From positions 62,001 to 126,000 of the forward strand of contig DAOSEK010000001.1 in the NCBI GenBank assembly GCA_035363095.1: DNA of 64,000 bases, written 5' to 3'. Positions 17,123 to 25,547 of this stretch are shown here, piece by piece. The number at the start of each line of letters is the position of its first letter. Position 1 is the stretch's first letter. A model generated the notes under the pieces. It had not been told where the DNA came from, ran no database searches, and saw only the letters and a program-made list of their open reading frames with translations. The translations under genes and the position numbers were made by a program. The DNA is from DAOSEK01 sp035363095 (GTDB taxonomy: Archaea; Nanobdellota; Nanobdellia; Woesearchaeales; UBA119).

Positions 17123-18535
17123 TCACGCGAACGTGTTCTTTTTAAAACACTCATCGTATGCATTTTTAAGATCTAAAATTCTCTTAGAAATAATGGCATT
17201 ATTGCCCGTCTCTTGAATATAAAAGGCACTATATTGTTGCACAAGCCCACTCAATCTTCTCATCAAATCGGTATCATTTTTTTCAAGTGATTCTAATTTG
17301 ACAAGCAAATTACTACAAAAAGGTATAAATTTTTTAATTGCGTCTGGCGTTACCTTTTTGGTTAAAATTTCTTTGATATTTGTGATTATTGAATCAATCA
17401 TATTGATTTCGTCATTTGTTGCTTTAGAACTTCTTAGGGTCAATTCTTTAGTTAATCTAGACAACTGTTCTTGGTTTTTGTCAAAGGAAGTGTCTTTATC
17501 AATCATCTCTTTTAATTCATTGATTACATCGCTAAATGACCTGTTTTTCAAGGTAGATATAGGTGTTTTCATAGCACTAGCAACGTTTAAATTAAGCGTT
17601 CCCGCCAGTTCTATTAAATACTTTTCGAAACCATTAATATCTGCCTTATAATCTTCGATTAAGTCATTTATTTTTATTAAGCCAGTTAAAGTATTTGTAA
17701 TATCGGCATCTATCATTTTTTCGTTTTGAAAATAAGCTTTTAGTTCTTCGGCTCTTTTAAGCATAGCATCCAAGGCATCTCTCGTACGAAAACTATTGAC
17801 ACTTGAATTCCTTATCACTTCCGAAAGTAGTGATCTTAGAATCTTAATTAATTCTTCTTCCTTATACCCTGTTCTTGCTTTGGTACCAAGGATATTGTTT
17901 ATACTTTGCAGATAAATACCTTCGTTTGTGGTGTCACTCATCTCCTTACCCCAGTGCTTACGAAGTTTGGTTATTCCTGAACTTCCGATATGCCCAAGGC
18001 CTGCTGCGCCCGTTCTAAAGGGATCGCCAAAGGCGGATTCACCAAACAACCAATTTGTGCCCCATACGATTATTACTATTACAAGCATCCAAAACCAAAA
18101 TATCCCTGCAGTTGTGCCAAAGGCAACAAGTTCAACTACTGAAGGAACTAAAGGGGTTACAAACATTGCAAGCAAGGTAAAACCTATTGTAAAAACGGTC
18201 TTTGAGGTTTCAACACCTGATAAACCTCTTTCACGTGCCTTAGAAAATGGAGGGACTATTCCAAAAATAATATCAAGTATAGGATATACTATCATAAACA
18301 CCAAAACCAAAAGCCACCAAGGTGCAAGGACTGTAGTAATCTTACCTTGTATATAAATTGGAAACGGAACCTGAACCTTGAATGCCGAAGCTAGTTGAGA
18401 ATTGAATTTTTGGCTTCCAAAGCCAAAGGTTGTAGTAGTCTGAAGATTGTCCCAACCACTTGTTTGAGAAAGTGCAAAATAGGGTAGCATTAAAGCTAAA
18501 AGAACTAAAAGTATGCATAAATACCTAAACTTCAT
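17123..18535 (-). CDS. Membrane protein of a tandem paralogous family, with long helical C-terminal domain
   Basis: The 470-residue product has a signal peptide (about 1-23), a short outside segment ending VPFPIYIQGK, and three membrane helices: PWWLLVLVFMIVYPILDIIF, a second around TIGFTLLAMFVTPLVP, and a third around FWFWMLVIVIIVWGTNWLF. A conserved IVPPFSK loop joins the first two. After about residue 165 a soluble helical domain of some 300 residues follows. The membrane part matches the two genes immediately upstream. The minus strand carries a TATA-like TTATTTATATAC around 18571-18582. The function is unknown. Confidence 0.75.
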   Translation of the reverse strand: MKFRYLCILLVLLALMLPYFALSQTSGWDNLQTTTTFGFGSQKFNSQLASAFKVQVPFPIYIQGKITTVLAPWWLLVLVFMIVYPILDIIFGIVPPFSKARERGLSGVETSKTVFTIGFTLLAMFVTPLVPSVVELVAFGTTAGIFWFWMLVIVIIVWGTNWLFGESAFGDPFRTGAAGLGHIGSSGITKLRKHWGKEMSDTTNEGIYLQSINNILGTKARTGYKEEELIKILRSLLSEVIRNSSVNSFRTRDALDAMLKRAEELKAYFQNEKMIDADITNTLTGLIKINDLIEDYKADINGFEKYLIELAGTLNLNVASAMKTPISTLKNRSFSDVINELKEMIDKDTSFDKNQEQLSRLTKELTLRSSKATNDEINMIDSIITNIKEILTKKVTPDAIKKFIPFCSNLLVKLESLEKNDTDLMRRLSGLVQQYSAFYIQETGNNAIISKRILDLKNAYDECFKKNTFA

Positions 18536-18593
18536 TTGCTTTCCACCAAAACTAAATCAACACTTTGAAAATTGTATATAAATAACTTTCGTT

Positions 18594-19052
18594 TTAAAAC
18601 CTATATCTATGTTCCCTTTTATCAAACATGGTCATCATAAGCCAAAGGAATATAACAACAATCAGTATATAAATCCACCATTTAACAATAAGCACACCTG
18701 TTGATATTGCATGCAAAAGATTTGGTATTAAAGGTGAAGCGAACATAGAAAGCAACGTAAGACCAAGTGAAAAAACAATCTTTGAATTATCATTTGGGCT
18801 TTTTGAAAAAGGCGGGACCATGCCAACTAAGATTTCAAGCAAAGGAAAAACCACCATAAACACAAGTAACAACAGCCACCAAGGAGTTCCTAGTAAAACA
18901 AGCCTTCCAGAGCTATAAACTGGGAAGGGCACTGACACAGAAATAAGGCCTTTAGAATCCGAAGAAATCCCATTAAAACCACCGGTTTGTGCTACACCTA
19001 AGGATATTACTACAATAAAAAAAATAGTAGCAAGGATTATTAACCTTTTCAT
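18594..19052 (-). CDS. Small membrane protein, paralogue of the 17123-18535 product
   Basis: The 152-residue protein shares the layout of the next gene: signal peptide (ending GVAQ), VPFPVYSSGRLV, then TPWWLLLLVFMVVFPLLEIL, the MVPPFSKS loop, a second helix in GLTLLSMFASPLIPNLL, and a third in WWIYILIVVIFLWLMM. It then stops after a short basic tail instead of continuing into a soluble domain. Its ATG directly follows the stop of the preceding gene. The shared WWLL...PPFSK core makes common descent clear; no function is known to me. Confidence 0.75.
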   Translation of the reverse strand: MKRLIILATIFFIVVISLGVAQTGGFNGISSDSKGLISVSVPFPVYSSGRLVLLGTPWWLLLLVFMVVFPLLEILVGMVPPFSKSPNDNSKIVFSLGLTLLSMFASPLIPNLLHAISTGVLIVKWWIYILIVVIFLWLMMTMFDKREHRYRF

Positions 19053-19562
19053 TTACATATAACCTCCTTTATGGAGAAGACCATTGAGTATATTTGGAAG
19101 CTTTTTTGTGATAAACCAAACAGAAAGTATAAGTACAACTATTAGAAATACCCCGTACTCTAATTCTATTGCTGCGAAAAACAAAGCACTTAATACCATT
19201 AATAGTTTTGTCATCATCAAAACAAGCAAGCTTATAGCAACAGAAGCGATTGTAATACTCCTTTTTGCCTCGTTGAATTTGGGAAGCATCATAAATAACG
19301 CTCTTATTATGTTCATAAGGGCATAGACTGCAAATATCAAAACAAATAAAGGTATACTAATCACTACAAAACGACCTGCTGAAAGATATATAAAGGGGAT
19401 CTCAAAGCTTATTGCTTTTAAAGCGCCTAGGATTGAATTATTTATCTCAGAAAAGACATTCTTTTTTCTTGAATATGAGGCCACTGACTGGGCTAATGTT
19501 AATTCTAGGATCAACAAAGACAAGATTATGGCGAGGGATAAAATCTTAGTTTTTTTAATCAT
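19053..19562 (-). CDS. Small membrane protein, third member of the tandem family
   Basis: The 169-residue protein has a signal peptide (ending LTLAQ), then EIPFIYLSAGRFVVISIP, a first membrane helix, a loop MLPKFNEAKR in place of IVPPFSK, and two more helices (SVAISLLVLMMTKLLMVLSA and YGVFLIVVLILSVWF). It is the most divergent of the three. It is first in the leftward unit, with TTATTTAAATAAAG on the minus strand about 25 bases upstream as promoter. The three proteins may form one membrane assembly, which is inference from adjacency and shared fold. Confidence 0.72.
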   Translation of the reverse strand: MIKKTKILSLAIILSLLILELTLAQSVASYSRKKNVFSEINNSILGALKAISFEIPFIYLSAGRFVVISIPLFVLIFAVYALMNIIRALFMMLPKFNEAKRSITIASVAISLLVLMMTKLLMVLSALFFAAIELEYGVFLIVVLILSVWFITKKLPNILNGLLHKGGYM

Positions 19563-19622
19563 AGCTTAGGATCAGTTAATAACTTGAATCGCTTTATTTA
19601 AATAACTTTCTTTAAAGAGAAT

Positions 19623-20627
19623 TTAATTAATCACTTTCTTAAAGAACTTTTCAAGAGAAAAGGTTGCTTGGAATGGAATTCTTTTTTTTGAGGTAGGATT
19701 TAATTTTTCAATATTTTCTTGTGAAATGCGAATCAGATGAGAAATACCATTAAGTTTAGATTTTTCTATCTTTGAAATGCAAAGATTATAATTATTTATT
19801 GAATTTTCTTTCCAAGCTGGTTCCTTTGATAGATTGTATATATTTTGAGCTACCTTACCTGCATGATGATAAAAATATGCACAACTAGTTGGTTTAAAGC
19901 TTGTGAGTAATCTTGCTGCAGAAACATAGCAATCATAAGCTTTTTTTGCCCAATCTAACTCTTTTGTAGACTCAAAAAGAATTTGTGCAAGTTCTGCTGT
20001 GATGCCCAAACTAAAGCCACAGTGGCGGGTATCAAGTGATTCAGAAATTTCTGAAGATGACATTTGAGCGTTATAGGATTTTAGTACCCAATTGATGTCT
20101 TTTGTTAAAGAATATAATTCTTTTGCAATCTTTGAGGCAAAACCATACATATGAAAGGAGTGAAATCTATCAAGGTTTTCAGAGATTTTAGCACTTGATA
20201 TTGCAGTGTTGTAGTAGTTTATTGCCCATTTTGACTCCTTTGTTTGAACAAATAACTTATCTGCGGCCTTTGCAGCATGAGATAAAAAATGGGATTTGGT
20301 TTTTTCTTTAAGGGAACTATCTTGTTTTATATCGCTAAATTCAATATTAGAAGCACCGTCTATATTAAACCAATATACTTTTTCTAATAATGGAATGAGT
20401 TTTTCAGATGAATTAAGCCCAAACAATTTTATGTAGCAATCAGAGTTAATTATATGCGATGCAACTTTGGTTAGACATTTTATAGAAATAGGATTTAGAT
20501 CTGATACAGACTCATTATTAGTAATAAAATCAAGAACAAATTTCATGCATTCTATTCCACTACCGCTTGTGATGCAATCATAATTATCTAAAAGTAATTT
20601 TTCAATATTATTTGGAAACTTTTCCAT
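19623..20627 (-). CDS. TPR-like helical repeat protein
   Basis: The 334-residue protein contains at least three to four repeats of about 45 residues with a pattern W..N.YN..ISSA..S..L. and then A...A.E.Y.L.KD. Examples are SKWAINYYNTAISSAKISEN, INWVLKSYNAQMSSSEISES and LDWAKKAYDCYVSAARLL. Such repeats build protein-binding superhelices. No catalytic domain, signal peptide or membrane segment is seen. It is the upstream neighbour of the three tandem membrane proteins but has its own spacing, so a link is only possible. Confidence 0.7.
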   Translation of the reverse strand: MEKFPNNIEKLLLDNYDCITSGSGIECMKFVLDFITNNESVSDLNPISIKCLTKVASHIINSDCYIKLFGLNSSEKLIPLLEKVYWFNIDGASNIEFSDIKQDSSLKEKTKSHFLSHAAKAADKLFVQTKESKWAINYYNTAISSAKISENLDRFHSFHMYGFASKIAKELYSLTKDINWVLKSYNAQMSSSEISESLDTRHCGFSLGITAELAQILFESTKELDWAKKAYDCYVSAARLLTSFKPTSCAYFYHHAGKVAQNIYNLSKEPAWKENSINNYNLCISKIEKSKLNGISHLIRISQENIEKLNPTSKKRIPFQATFSLEKFFKKVIN

Positions 20628-20737
20628 GATTGAGCGATATTTTAGTGATTTTTATAATTTGTCTAAGAAATTTTCACAATATTAGAATATTTATGCACTT
20701 TTTTAAGGAAAAAACAAAAAAAGGGTAAAAAACAGAT

Positions 20738-21073
20738 TTAGTTTTTGGTTATTGATATGATTGAACTTATTGCTACAACTGCTGTTGCAGGTGCAACAAA
20801 TATAACCATTAACCCAAAAAAGTTTTGGATTGCAGAGCCTAATAGTGGAATTACTGAAAATACTGAGCCTAAAGCATTAAATGTTACAATAAATGCGATA
20901 CTTGCGATTAAGAATTTTTCAGTTTCTTTAGTTGTTACATTAAATAGTCCTACAACAAGACCTAAAAGTGCCAAAATCCAAGCCGATACTGAGTTAATCT
21001 GCCCAAAAAATGCGATGAATAATGATAGAAGAAATCCTATCACAAACGCCAATCCACCATAGTTTATTTTCAT
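20738..21073 (-). CDS. Small polytopic membrane protein
   Basis: The 111-residue protein starts at ATG 21073, preceded on its strand by GGGGTG with good spacing. It has three to four hydrophobic helices: GLAFVIGFLLSLFIAFFG, SAWILALLGLVVGLFNV, FLIASIAFIVTFNALGSVFS, and a final FGLMVIFVAPATAVVAISSI. Similar small proteins are common in DPANN genomes as far as I recall, without a known role. A VTTKETEKF loop separates helices 2 and 3. Confidence 0.7.
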   Translation of the reverse strand: MKINYGGLAFVIGFLLSLFIAFFGQINSVSAWILALLGLVVGLFNVTTKETEKFLIASIAFIVTFNALGSVFSVIPLLGSAIQNFFGLMVIFVAPATAVVAISSIISITKN

Positions 21074-21291
21074 ATTTTTCACCCCGATAGTATTAAAGAC
21101 TAGTATGTTAATTTATGTAATGTATATAAAAAATTTGCTATTTGTGGGTTGTGGATTTTTTTAACTGGTCAAGTTATGTGGGTTTTTTAGATGATTTAGG
21201 TTAGATATACTTTAAAACATGATATAAAGCCATAAAATTTTCGAAACTTGAGAGTTTGAGCATATAAATGATAGTTGTTTAAGCAACCTTT

Positions 21292-22494
21292 ATGTTTGCT
21301 AAAATGCTTTTGGGGCTGTTGTTTGGCACAGTTATTGGAATTATTACAGGCCTAATTCCAGGGCTTCATGTGAATACTATTTGTGTTGTAGCACTGGCAA
21401 TTTCTGATAAGATTTTGGGTTTTTTTGGAAAGATTGAGTTTGCCTGCTTTATTATAGCAATGTCAATTACGAACTCTTTTACTAATGCTATACCTGCAAT
21501 ATTTCTGGGTGCACCTTCGGGTGAATCGGAGTCTTTGATAATTCTTCCAGGGCATAAAATGCTTTTGGAAGGAAAGGGTAATGAGGCTTTAAATCTTACA
21601 GTTTTGGGAAGTATTTTATCTCTTTTGACATCGGTTTTGCTTACTCCTGTTTTGATTTTTTTATTTGTCTTTATTAATTCTGTTATCAAGAAATATATCG
21701 GCTATGTTATTTTAGGGTTTGTGCTTTTTGTTACATTAAAAGGAAATTCTAAGTTAAAGAATCTTTCGTTCTTTTTTTTATCGGGGATATTGGGGATTTT
21801 TTCGTTGGGGACGAATAATAGTAATACACTTCTTCCTTTGCTTTCAGGTCTTTTTGGGATTAGTTCAATGGTACTTTCTTTAAGCCAGAATGTTTCAATT
21901 CCAAAGCAAGAAAATGTTGGGAATATGGATATTAAAAAAGGAATGATATTTAAGGCTGTTATAGGTGCGTCACTAGTAGCGTCGGTAGCGGCGTTTCTTC
22001 CAGGTTTTGGAGGGGCACAATCAGCTATTCTTGCACAAACTTTTCTTGGGGATATGGGTAGTGAGGGTTTTTTGGTGCTTACTGGGGGGATTAATACTGC
22101 GAATATGGTGATTTCACTTGATACTTTTTATTCTATTGGAAAAGCAAGAAACGGTGCAATTGTTGCAATAACTTCTTTTTTTGAGAGTATTACTTTAAAG
22201 CAAATGCTTATCTTTATTTTTACATCGCTTGCAATAGGCGGGCTTTCAGGGGCGTTGTCTGTTTTTCTCTCAAAGAAATTCTCCGAGTTTATTACTAGGA
22301 TTAATTATCGGATGATTCTGATTTCTATTATTGTGTTTCTAATTGGTCTTACTTTTGCAACCTCAGGGTTTGTTGGACTAATTATTTTGGTTAGCTCTAG
22401 CGCTTTAGGGATTTGCGCCTCGCTTTTGACTGTTGGAAAGAATAATCTTATGGGTTGTTTGATATTGCCTGTTTTAATCTATTTTTTATGGTAG
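21292..22494 (+). CDS. TctA-like (DUF112) membrane transporter
   Basis: The 400-residue polytopic protein starts LLFGTVIGIITGLIPGLHVN and contains NAIPAIFLGAPSGESESLIILPG near residue 62-85, the duplicated G-rich loop signature of the tripartite tricarboxylate transporter TctA family (archaeal DUF112 branch). A second copy of the pattern is VAAFLPGFGGAQSAILAQTF (about 230-250), so the internal repeat is kept. No periplasmic-binding or small subunit gene is adjacent, so the substrate is unknown. CATATAAATG at 21261-21270 suggests a leaderless start at 21292. Confidence 0.85.
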   Translation: MFAKMLLGLLFGTVIGIITGLIPGLHVNTICVVALAISDKILGFFGKIEFACFIIAMSITNSFTNAIPAIFLGAPSGESESLIILPGHKMLLEGKGNEALNLTVLGSILSLLTSVLLTPVLIFLFVFINSVIKKYIGYVILGFVLFVTLKGNSKLKNLSFFFLSGILGIFSLGTNNSNTLLPLLSGLFGISSMVLSLSQNVSIPKQENVGNMDIKKGMIFKAVIGASLVASVAAFLPGFGGAQSAILAQTFLGDMGSEGFLVLTGGINTANMVISLDTFYSIGKARNGAIVAITSFFESITLKQMLIFIFTSLAIGGLSGALSVFLSKKFSEFITRINYRMILISIIVFLIGLTFATSGFVGLIILVSSSALGICASLLTVGKNNLMGCLILPVLIYFLW

Positions 22495-22555
22495 ATATTT
22501 TTGGAAAGGATTGAAGTAGTGAGAACTAAAGGAGAATTTTTTAGGTTTTGTTTTT

Positions 22556-23179
22556 TTAGGTTTTTATGGCAAATATGTTTATCCAATCTTCCTTCTTGTG
22601 ATCAATCGCGATTTTTTCAATCTTAAATCCTTGGGAGCTAATAAGCTCTTTTATTTCTTGCTGAGAGTAAAAGGAGTAGAATTTTGAAAAGCCTTTGTAT
22701 TCTTTTTTTTTTACAAATCTTTCGCCTATACCTGATTTAACTGAGATGGAGAGCAATCCTTTAGGTTTTAGTACTTTAAAGAATTGATTTAATGCGATTT
22801 TAGCCTCGGTTTTGGGGAGGTGCAAAAAAGAAGCACATGCCCAGATACCATCAAATTGCTCTTTTTGAAATGTTAGATCTCTCATGTCCATTTCTAAAAA
22901 ATGTGCGTTGGGGACATTTTTCAAAGCGATTTCTAAAAGATTTTTGGAGAGGTCTATTCCTATTGGATTTAGTCCTTGCTCTAAGAAGTATTTTACATCC
23001 CTTCCCGTACCACACCCCACATCTAAAATATTTTTACCATTCAGATTTTTTATGAATTCATCTATTAATTGTTTTATTGGGGTTATATCAAGATGTGTGC
23101 TTGCATATTCTTGGGCAGTTTTATCATATGAGGTTATGGTTTTTTTTATTATGTTTTGTCTTTGCATTTGAAAAACCAT
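22556..23179 (-). CDS. Class I SAM-dependent methyltransferase
   Basis: The 207-residue protein has motif I ILDVGCGTGRDVKYFLEQG (about 56-74), the acidic residue GIDLSKNLLEIA, motif II-like AHFLEMDMRDLTF, and GIWACASFLHLP. It is a stand-alone Rossmann methyltransferase of the type that modifies small molecules; the substrate is not evident. Two starts are possible, ATG 23179 and ATG 23167; neither has a clear ribosome binding site. Confidence 0.88.
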   Translation of the reverse strand: MVFQMQRQNIIKKTITSYDKTAQEYASTHLDITPIKQLIDEFIKNLNGKNILDVGCGTGRDVKYFLEQGLNPIGIDLSKNLLEIALKNVPNAHFLEMDMRDLTFQKEQFDGIWACASFLHLPKTEAKIALNQFFKVLKPKGLLSISVKSGIGERFVKKKEYKGFSKFYSFYSQQEIKELISSQGFKIEKIAIDHKKEDWINIFAIKT

Positions 23180-23224
23180 TTATGTTTTTGGTTTTGCTAA
23201 TTTAAAAATATTTTATGATATTGG

Positions 23225-24142
23225 TTATAAGTTTGACTGCAAGGTTTGCTCAGGCGTAAGGGTGGTTATTATAGGGGTTTTTAGCACTAAAATGGTATGC
23301 TCATATTGAGATACTAATCCATCTGATGCTTCTACTAATGGTTTGTATTCATCTATAGAATTTGACCTTAACAGGTCGCCAAGTGCTAATGCGACCATGG
23401 CTTTTGAGAATTTTTTTTCAAGCCACCTGCGTGCAAAAGGCATTTTGTTATAGCTTTTTATTTGCTCTCCTATTTTTTTTGTTATTGGATTTCTTGTGTT
23501 TTTTATTTCTATTTCTATGAAAACATTTGCAATTCCCTGTTCTGTTACTCTGCCACCCCCCGTGGTTGCAAATGGCTCCATGGCTATTACCTGACCTTCT
23601 ATTAGTTCTGATGAGTCGTTTGTATTATAGTTTGGGATGCTTGGATGTGTGTGTAGTGTATAGATATCCATGGTGTGTCCTGATAGGTTTTTTATTGGGT
23701 TAAAGCCCTTTTTTGAGATTGCATTTTCTATTGCACTGCCAACTGATGAGATTTTAGCACCTATCATAACAGCTTTAAAGCCTGCTTCAAAGCCCTCTTT
23801 TGAGGCTAGCAAAAGCTCTTTATTTTTACCACTTAAATCGATTGTTATTGCTGTGTCTCCTATCGCTCCGTTTACCATCGCTCCAACATCTAGTTTTATT
23901 ATATCTTCTCCAATCAGGGTATTGTCGTCTATTGCAGGACAGAAATGAGCAGCGGTGTTGTTTAGTGAAATTTGTGCAGGGAAAGCTATTTGCCCTCCTT
24001 CTTTTATGATTCTTTCTTCAATTAAATCAAGTATTTCTCTTATGATTGCACCTTTTTTGATTAGGGATACGCCATAGTCCCTTGCGATTGCTGCAATCTT
24101 GCCTGCCATTAGCCAGTCTTTGTATTGTTTGTTAGTTTCCAT
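23225..24142 (-). CDS. map: Methionine aminopeptidase, type II
   Basis: The 305-residue enzyme removes the initiator methionine. Metal ligands are recognisable: D in KLDVGAMVNGAIGDTAIT (about 83 and 94), H in LSGHTMDIYTLHTHPSIPN (about 155), E in IAMEPFATTGGG (about 189) and the C-terminal EHTILV glutamate. The substrate histidine is in THPSIPN. A helical insertion around 200-265 identifies the type II form of archaea and eukaryotes. The length is normal. Confidence 0.95.
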   Translation of the reverse strand: METNKQYKDWLMAGKIAAIARDYGVSLIKKGAIIREILDLIEERIIKEGGQIAFPAQISLNNTAAHFCPAIDDNTLIGEDIIKLDVGAMVNGAIGDTAITIDLSGKNKELLLASKEGFEAGFKAVMIGAKISSVGSAIENAISKKGFNPIKNLSGHTMDIYTLHTHPSIPNYNTNDSSELIEGQVIAMEPFATTGGGRVTEQGIANVFIEIEIKNTRNPITKKIGEQIKSYNKMPFARRWLEKKFSKAMVALALGDLLRSNSIDEYKPLVEASDGLVSQYEHTILVLKTPIITTLTPEQTLQSNL

Positions 24143-24310
24143 TGGATTCGCCTTTTTACTAAACTAGATATTATTTTGTTAAGCTGTTTATTTGCTAGTT
24201 CTTCGCCTATTAGAATGTCAGTCAGTTTATAAATTTTAGGTTGGAAGGTTGAAAAAATCCAGAAAAAATGAAAATGTTTTTAAAAATGAAATACTACCTG
24301 TTCTAATTGA

Positions 24311-24997
24311 ATGGTAATTTTTCCTTTGAATAAGAAGAGCTTTAAGCTTGTAGGTGTGATATCCCATTTAGGGATTATTACAGATCTGGAGAGAGGGTTT
24401 AGGTTGGAAGGCTCTGTTGATAAGGCTGTTGTTAGTGTTAAGGAGCTTTGCGAGTTTTGCGTTGAGAATGATATTGAGTTTTGCTCTTTGTTTTTATTTG
24501 GAAAGGTTTATCCTGAAGAATACGAAAAGCAGAAATTTATTAGAGAAATGGCTTGTCTTTTGCTTAATGATGAATTCTTTTCAAATATAAGAATAAGTGT
24601 AATGGGGAGATGGGCAGAGCTCTCAGAGATTTCAAATGATGTTAATGCACTGCTTTCAAAGGAGAAAAAGGAGACGAAATTGACACTTTCACTTTTCCTT
24701 AATTATTCGCAAAGAGAGGAGATTGTTGATGTTATTAGGGTGATTACAAAAAAGATAGAGCTTGGAAAGATAAGCCCTGAAGAGGTTACAAGATACGTGG
24801 TTGATGAGCATATTCAACCGGATGTGCCTGATCTTTCAGTGGTTTTGTTTTTTAATACTGATGGCTTTGGAGATTTTGTTGGGTTTAAGTTATCTACTGC
24901 GATTTTTGGTTTGAGCGAAAAAAGCTTTATTGAGGTTAGAAGGCAAGATATTTTTGAGGCTATTAAAAAGACTGGATATGCTTTGATAAAGCATTGA
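24311..24997 (+). CDS. Cis-prenyltransferase (UppS) homologue lacking catalytic residues
   Basis: The 228-residue protein follows the undecaprenyl diphosphate synthase fold: HLGIITDLERGF at 19-30 aligns to HVAIIMDGNRRW, and LSLFLNYSQREEIVDVIRVI aligns to LNIALNYGGRDEIVDAVR. The aspartate is kept (D25) but the GNRRW set is replaced. The IPP-binding R.SGEQR.SNF segment is FFNTDGFGDFVGFK (180-193), so both arginines are gone. It is probably not a catalyst on its own. Archaeal and eukaryotic heteromeric cis-prenyltransferases pair an active chain with an inactive NgBR-like chain; this could be the inactive partner, though no C-terminal RxG motif is present. Confidence 0.72.
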   Translation: MVIFPLNKKSFKLVGVISHLGIITDLERGFRLEGSVDKAVVSVKELCEFCVENDIEFCSLFLFGKVYPEEYEKQKFIREMACLLLNDEFFSNIRISVMGRWAELSEISNDVNALLSKEKKETKLTLSLFLNYSQREEIVDVIRVITKKIELGKISPEEVTRYVVDEHIQPDVPDLSVVLFFNTDGFGDFVGFKLSTAIFGLSEKSFIEVRRQDIFEAIKKTGYALIKH

Positions 24998-25071
24998 AAT
25001 CCCTTTTAGCCTTTCTAACAATAGAATTTGGATTAATAAAATTTTGACATTCCTTTGTTTTGAGGAGGTTT

Positions 25072-25380
25072 TCAATCTACTGTGAAAAGGGTGTTATCAT
25101 GGACATCAAAAAGCTTTATTCTTGCTCCTGCATCAAGCCAGCCATGGGCGTAATTGATTGCAGCAAAGGCGTTGATATAGTCTTGTTTTTCAAAGAAATG
25201 AAGGGCATCGGAGTAGTAGCATTTTGCCATGTTTAAGAAATCTTTTGCTTCTTTTATGCGGGAGCCATCCATTTTTGAGCTTTCTACCATCTCAATAGCT
25301 TTTGTTGTTATTGAAAAGTATTTTTGGAGCTTTTTTTTGGTGATTATATTCATTAAGTTTGGGTTTTGTTCTTTTTTCAT
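25072..25380 (-). CDS. DUF357 family protein
   Basis: The 102-residue helical protein contains RIKEAKDFLNMAKCYYSDAL followed by HFFEKQDYINAFAAINYAHGWLDAGARIKLFDV, which matches the archaeal DUF357 family. These are small helical-hairpin proteins of unknown function, resembling HEPN/TPR-like folds. The length is normal. It lies on the minus strand between two unrelated genes. Confidence 0.88.
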   Translation of the reverse strand: MKKEQNPNLMNIITKKKLQKYFSITTKAIEMVESSKMDGSRIKEAKDFLNMAKCYYSDALHFFEKQDYINAFAAINYAHGWLDAGARIKLFDVHDNTLFTVD

Positions 25381-25547
25381 TTTAGTAAGTGTTAGGGATA
25401 TTTTTTTGTTTAAGTATTTAGTGTTTTAGATTTGTTTTTAGGGTTTTTATCGTTTGTTTTATTGTATATTGTATTAAAGTTTTGCTCCATTACTTTTTAA
25501 CGCCTTTTAATAGTGTGCAATTATATTTAAATAATTTTTAGGGTGAC

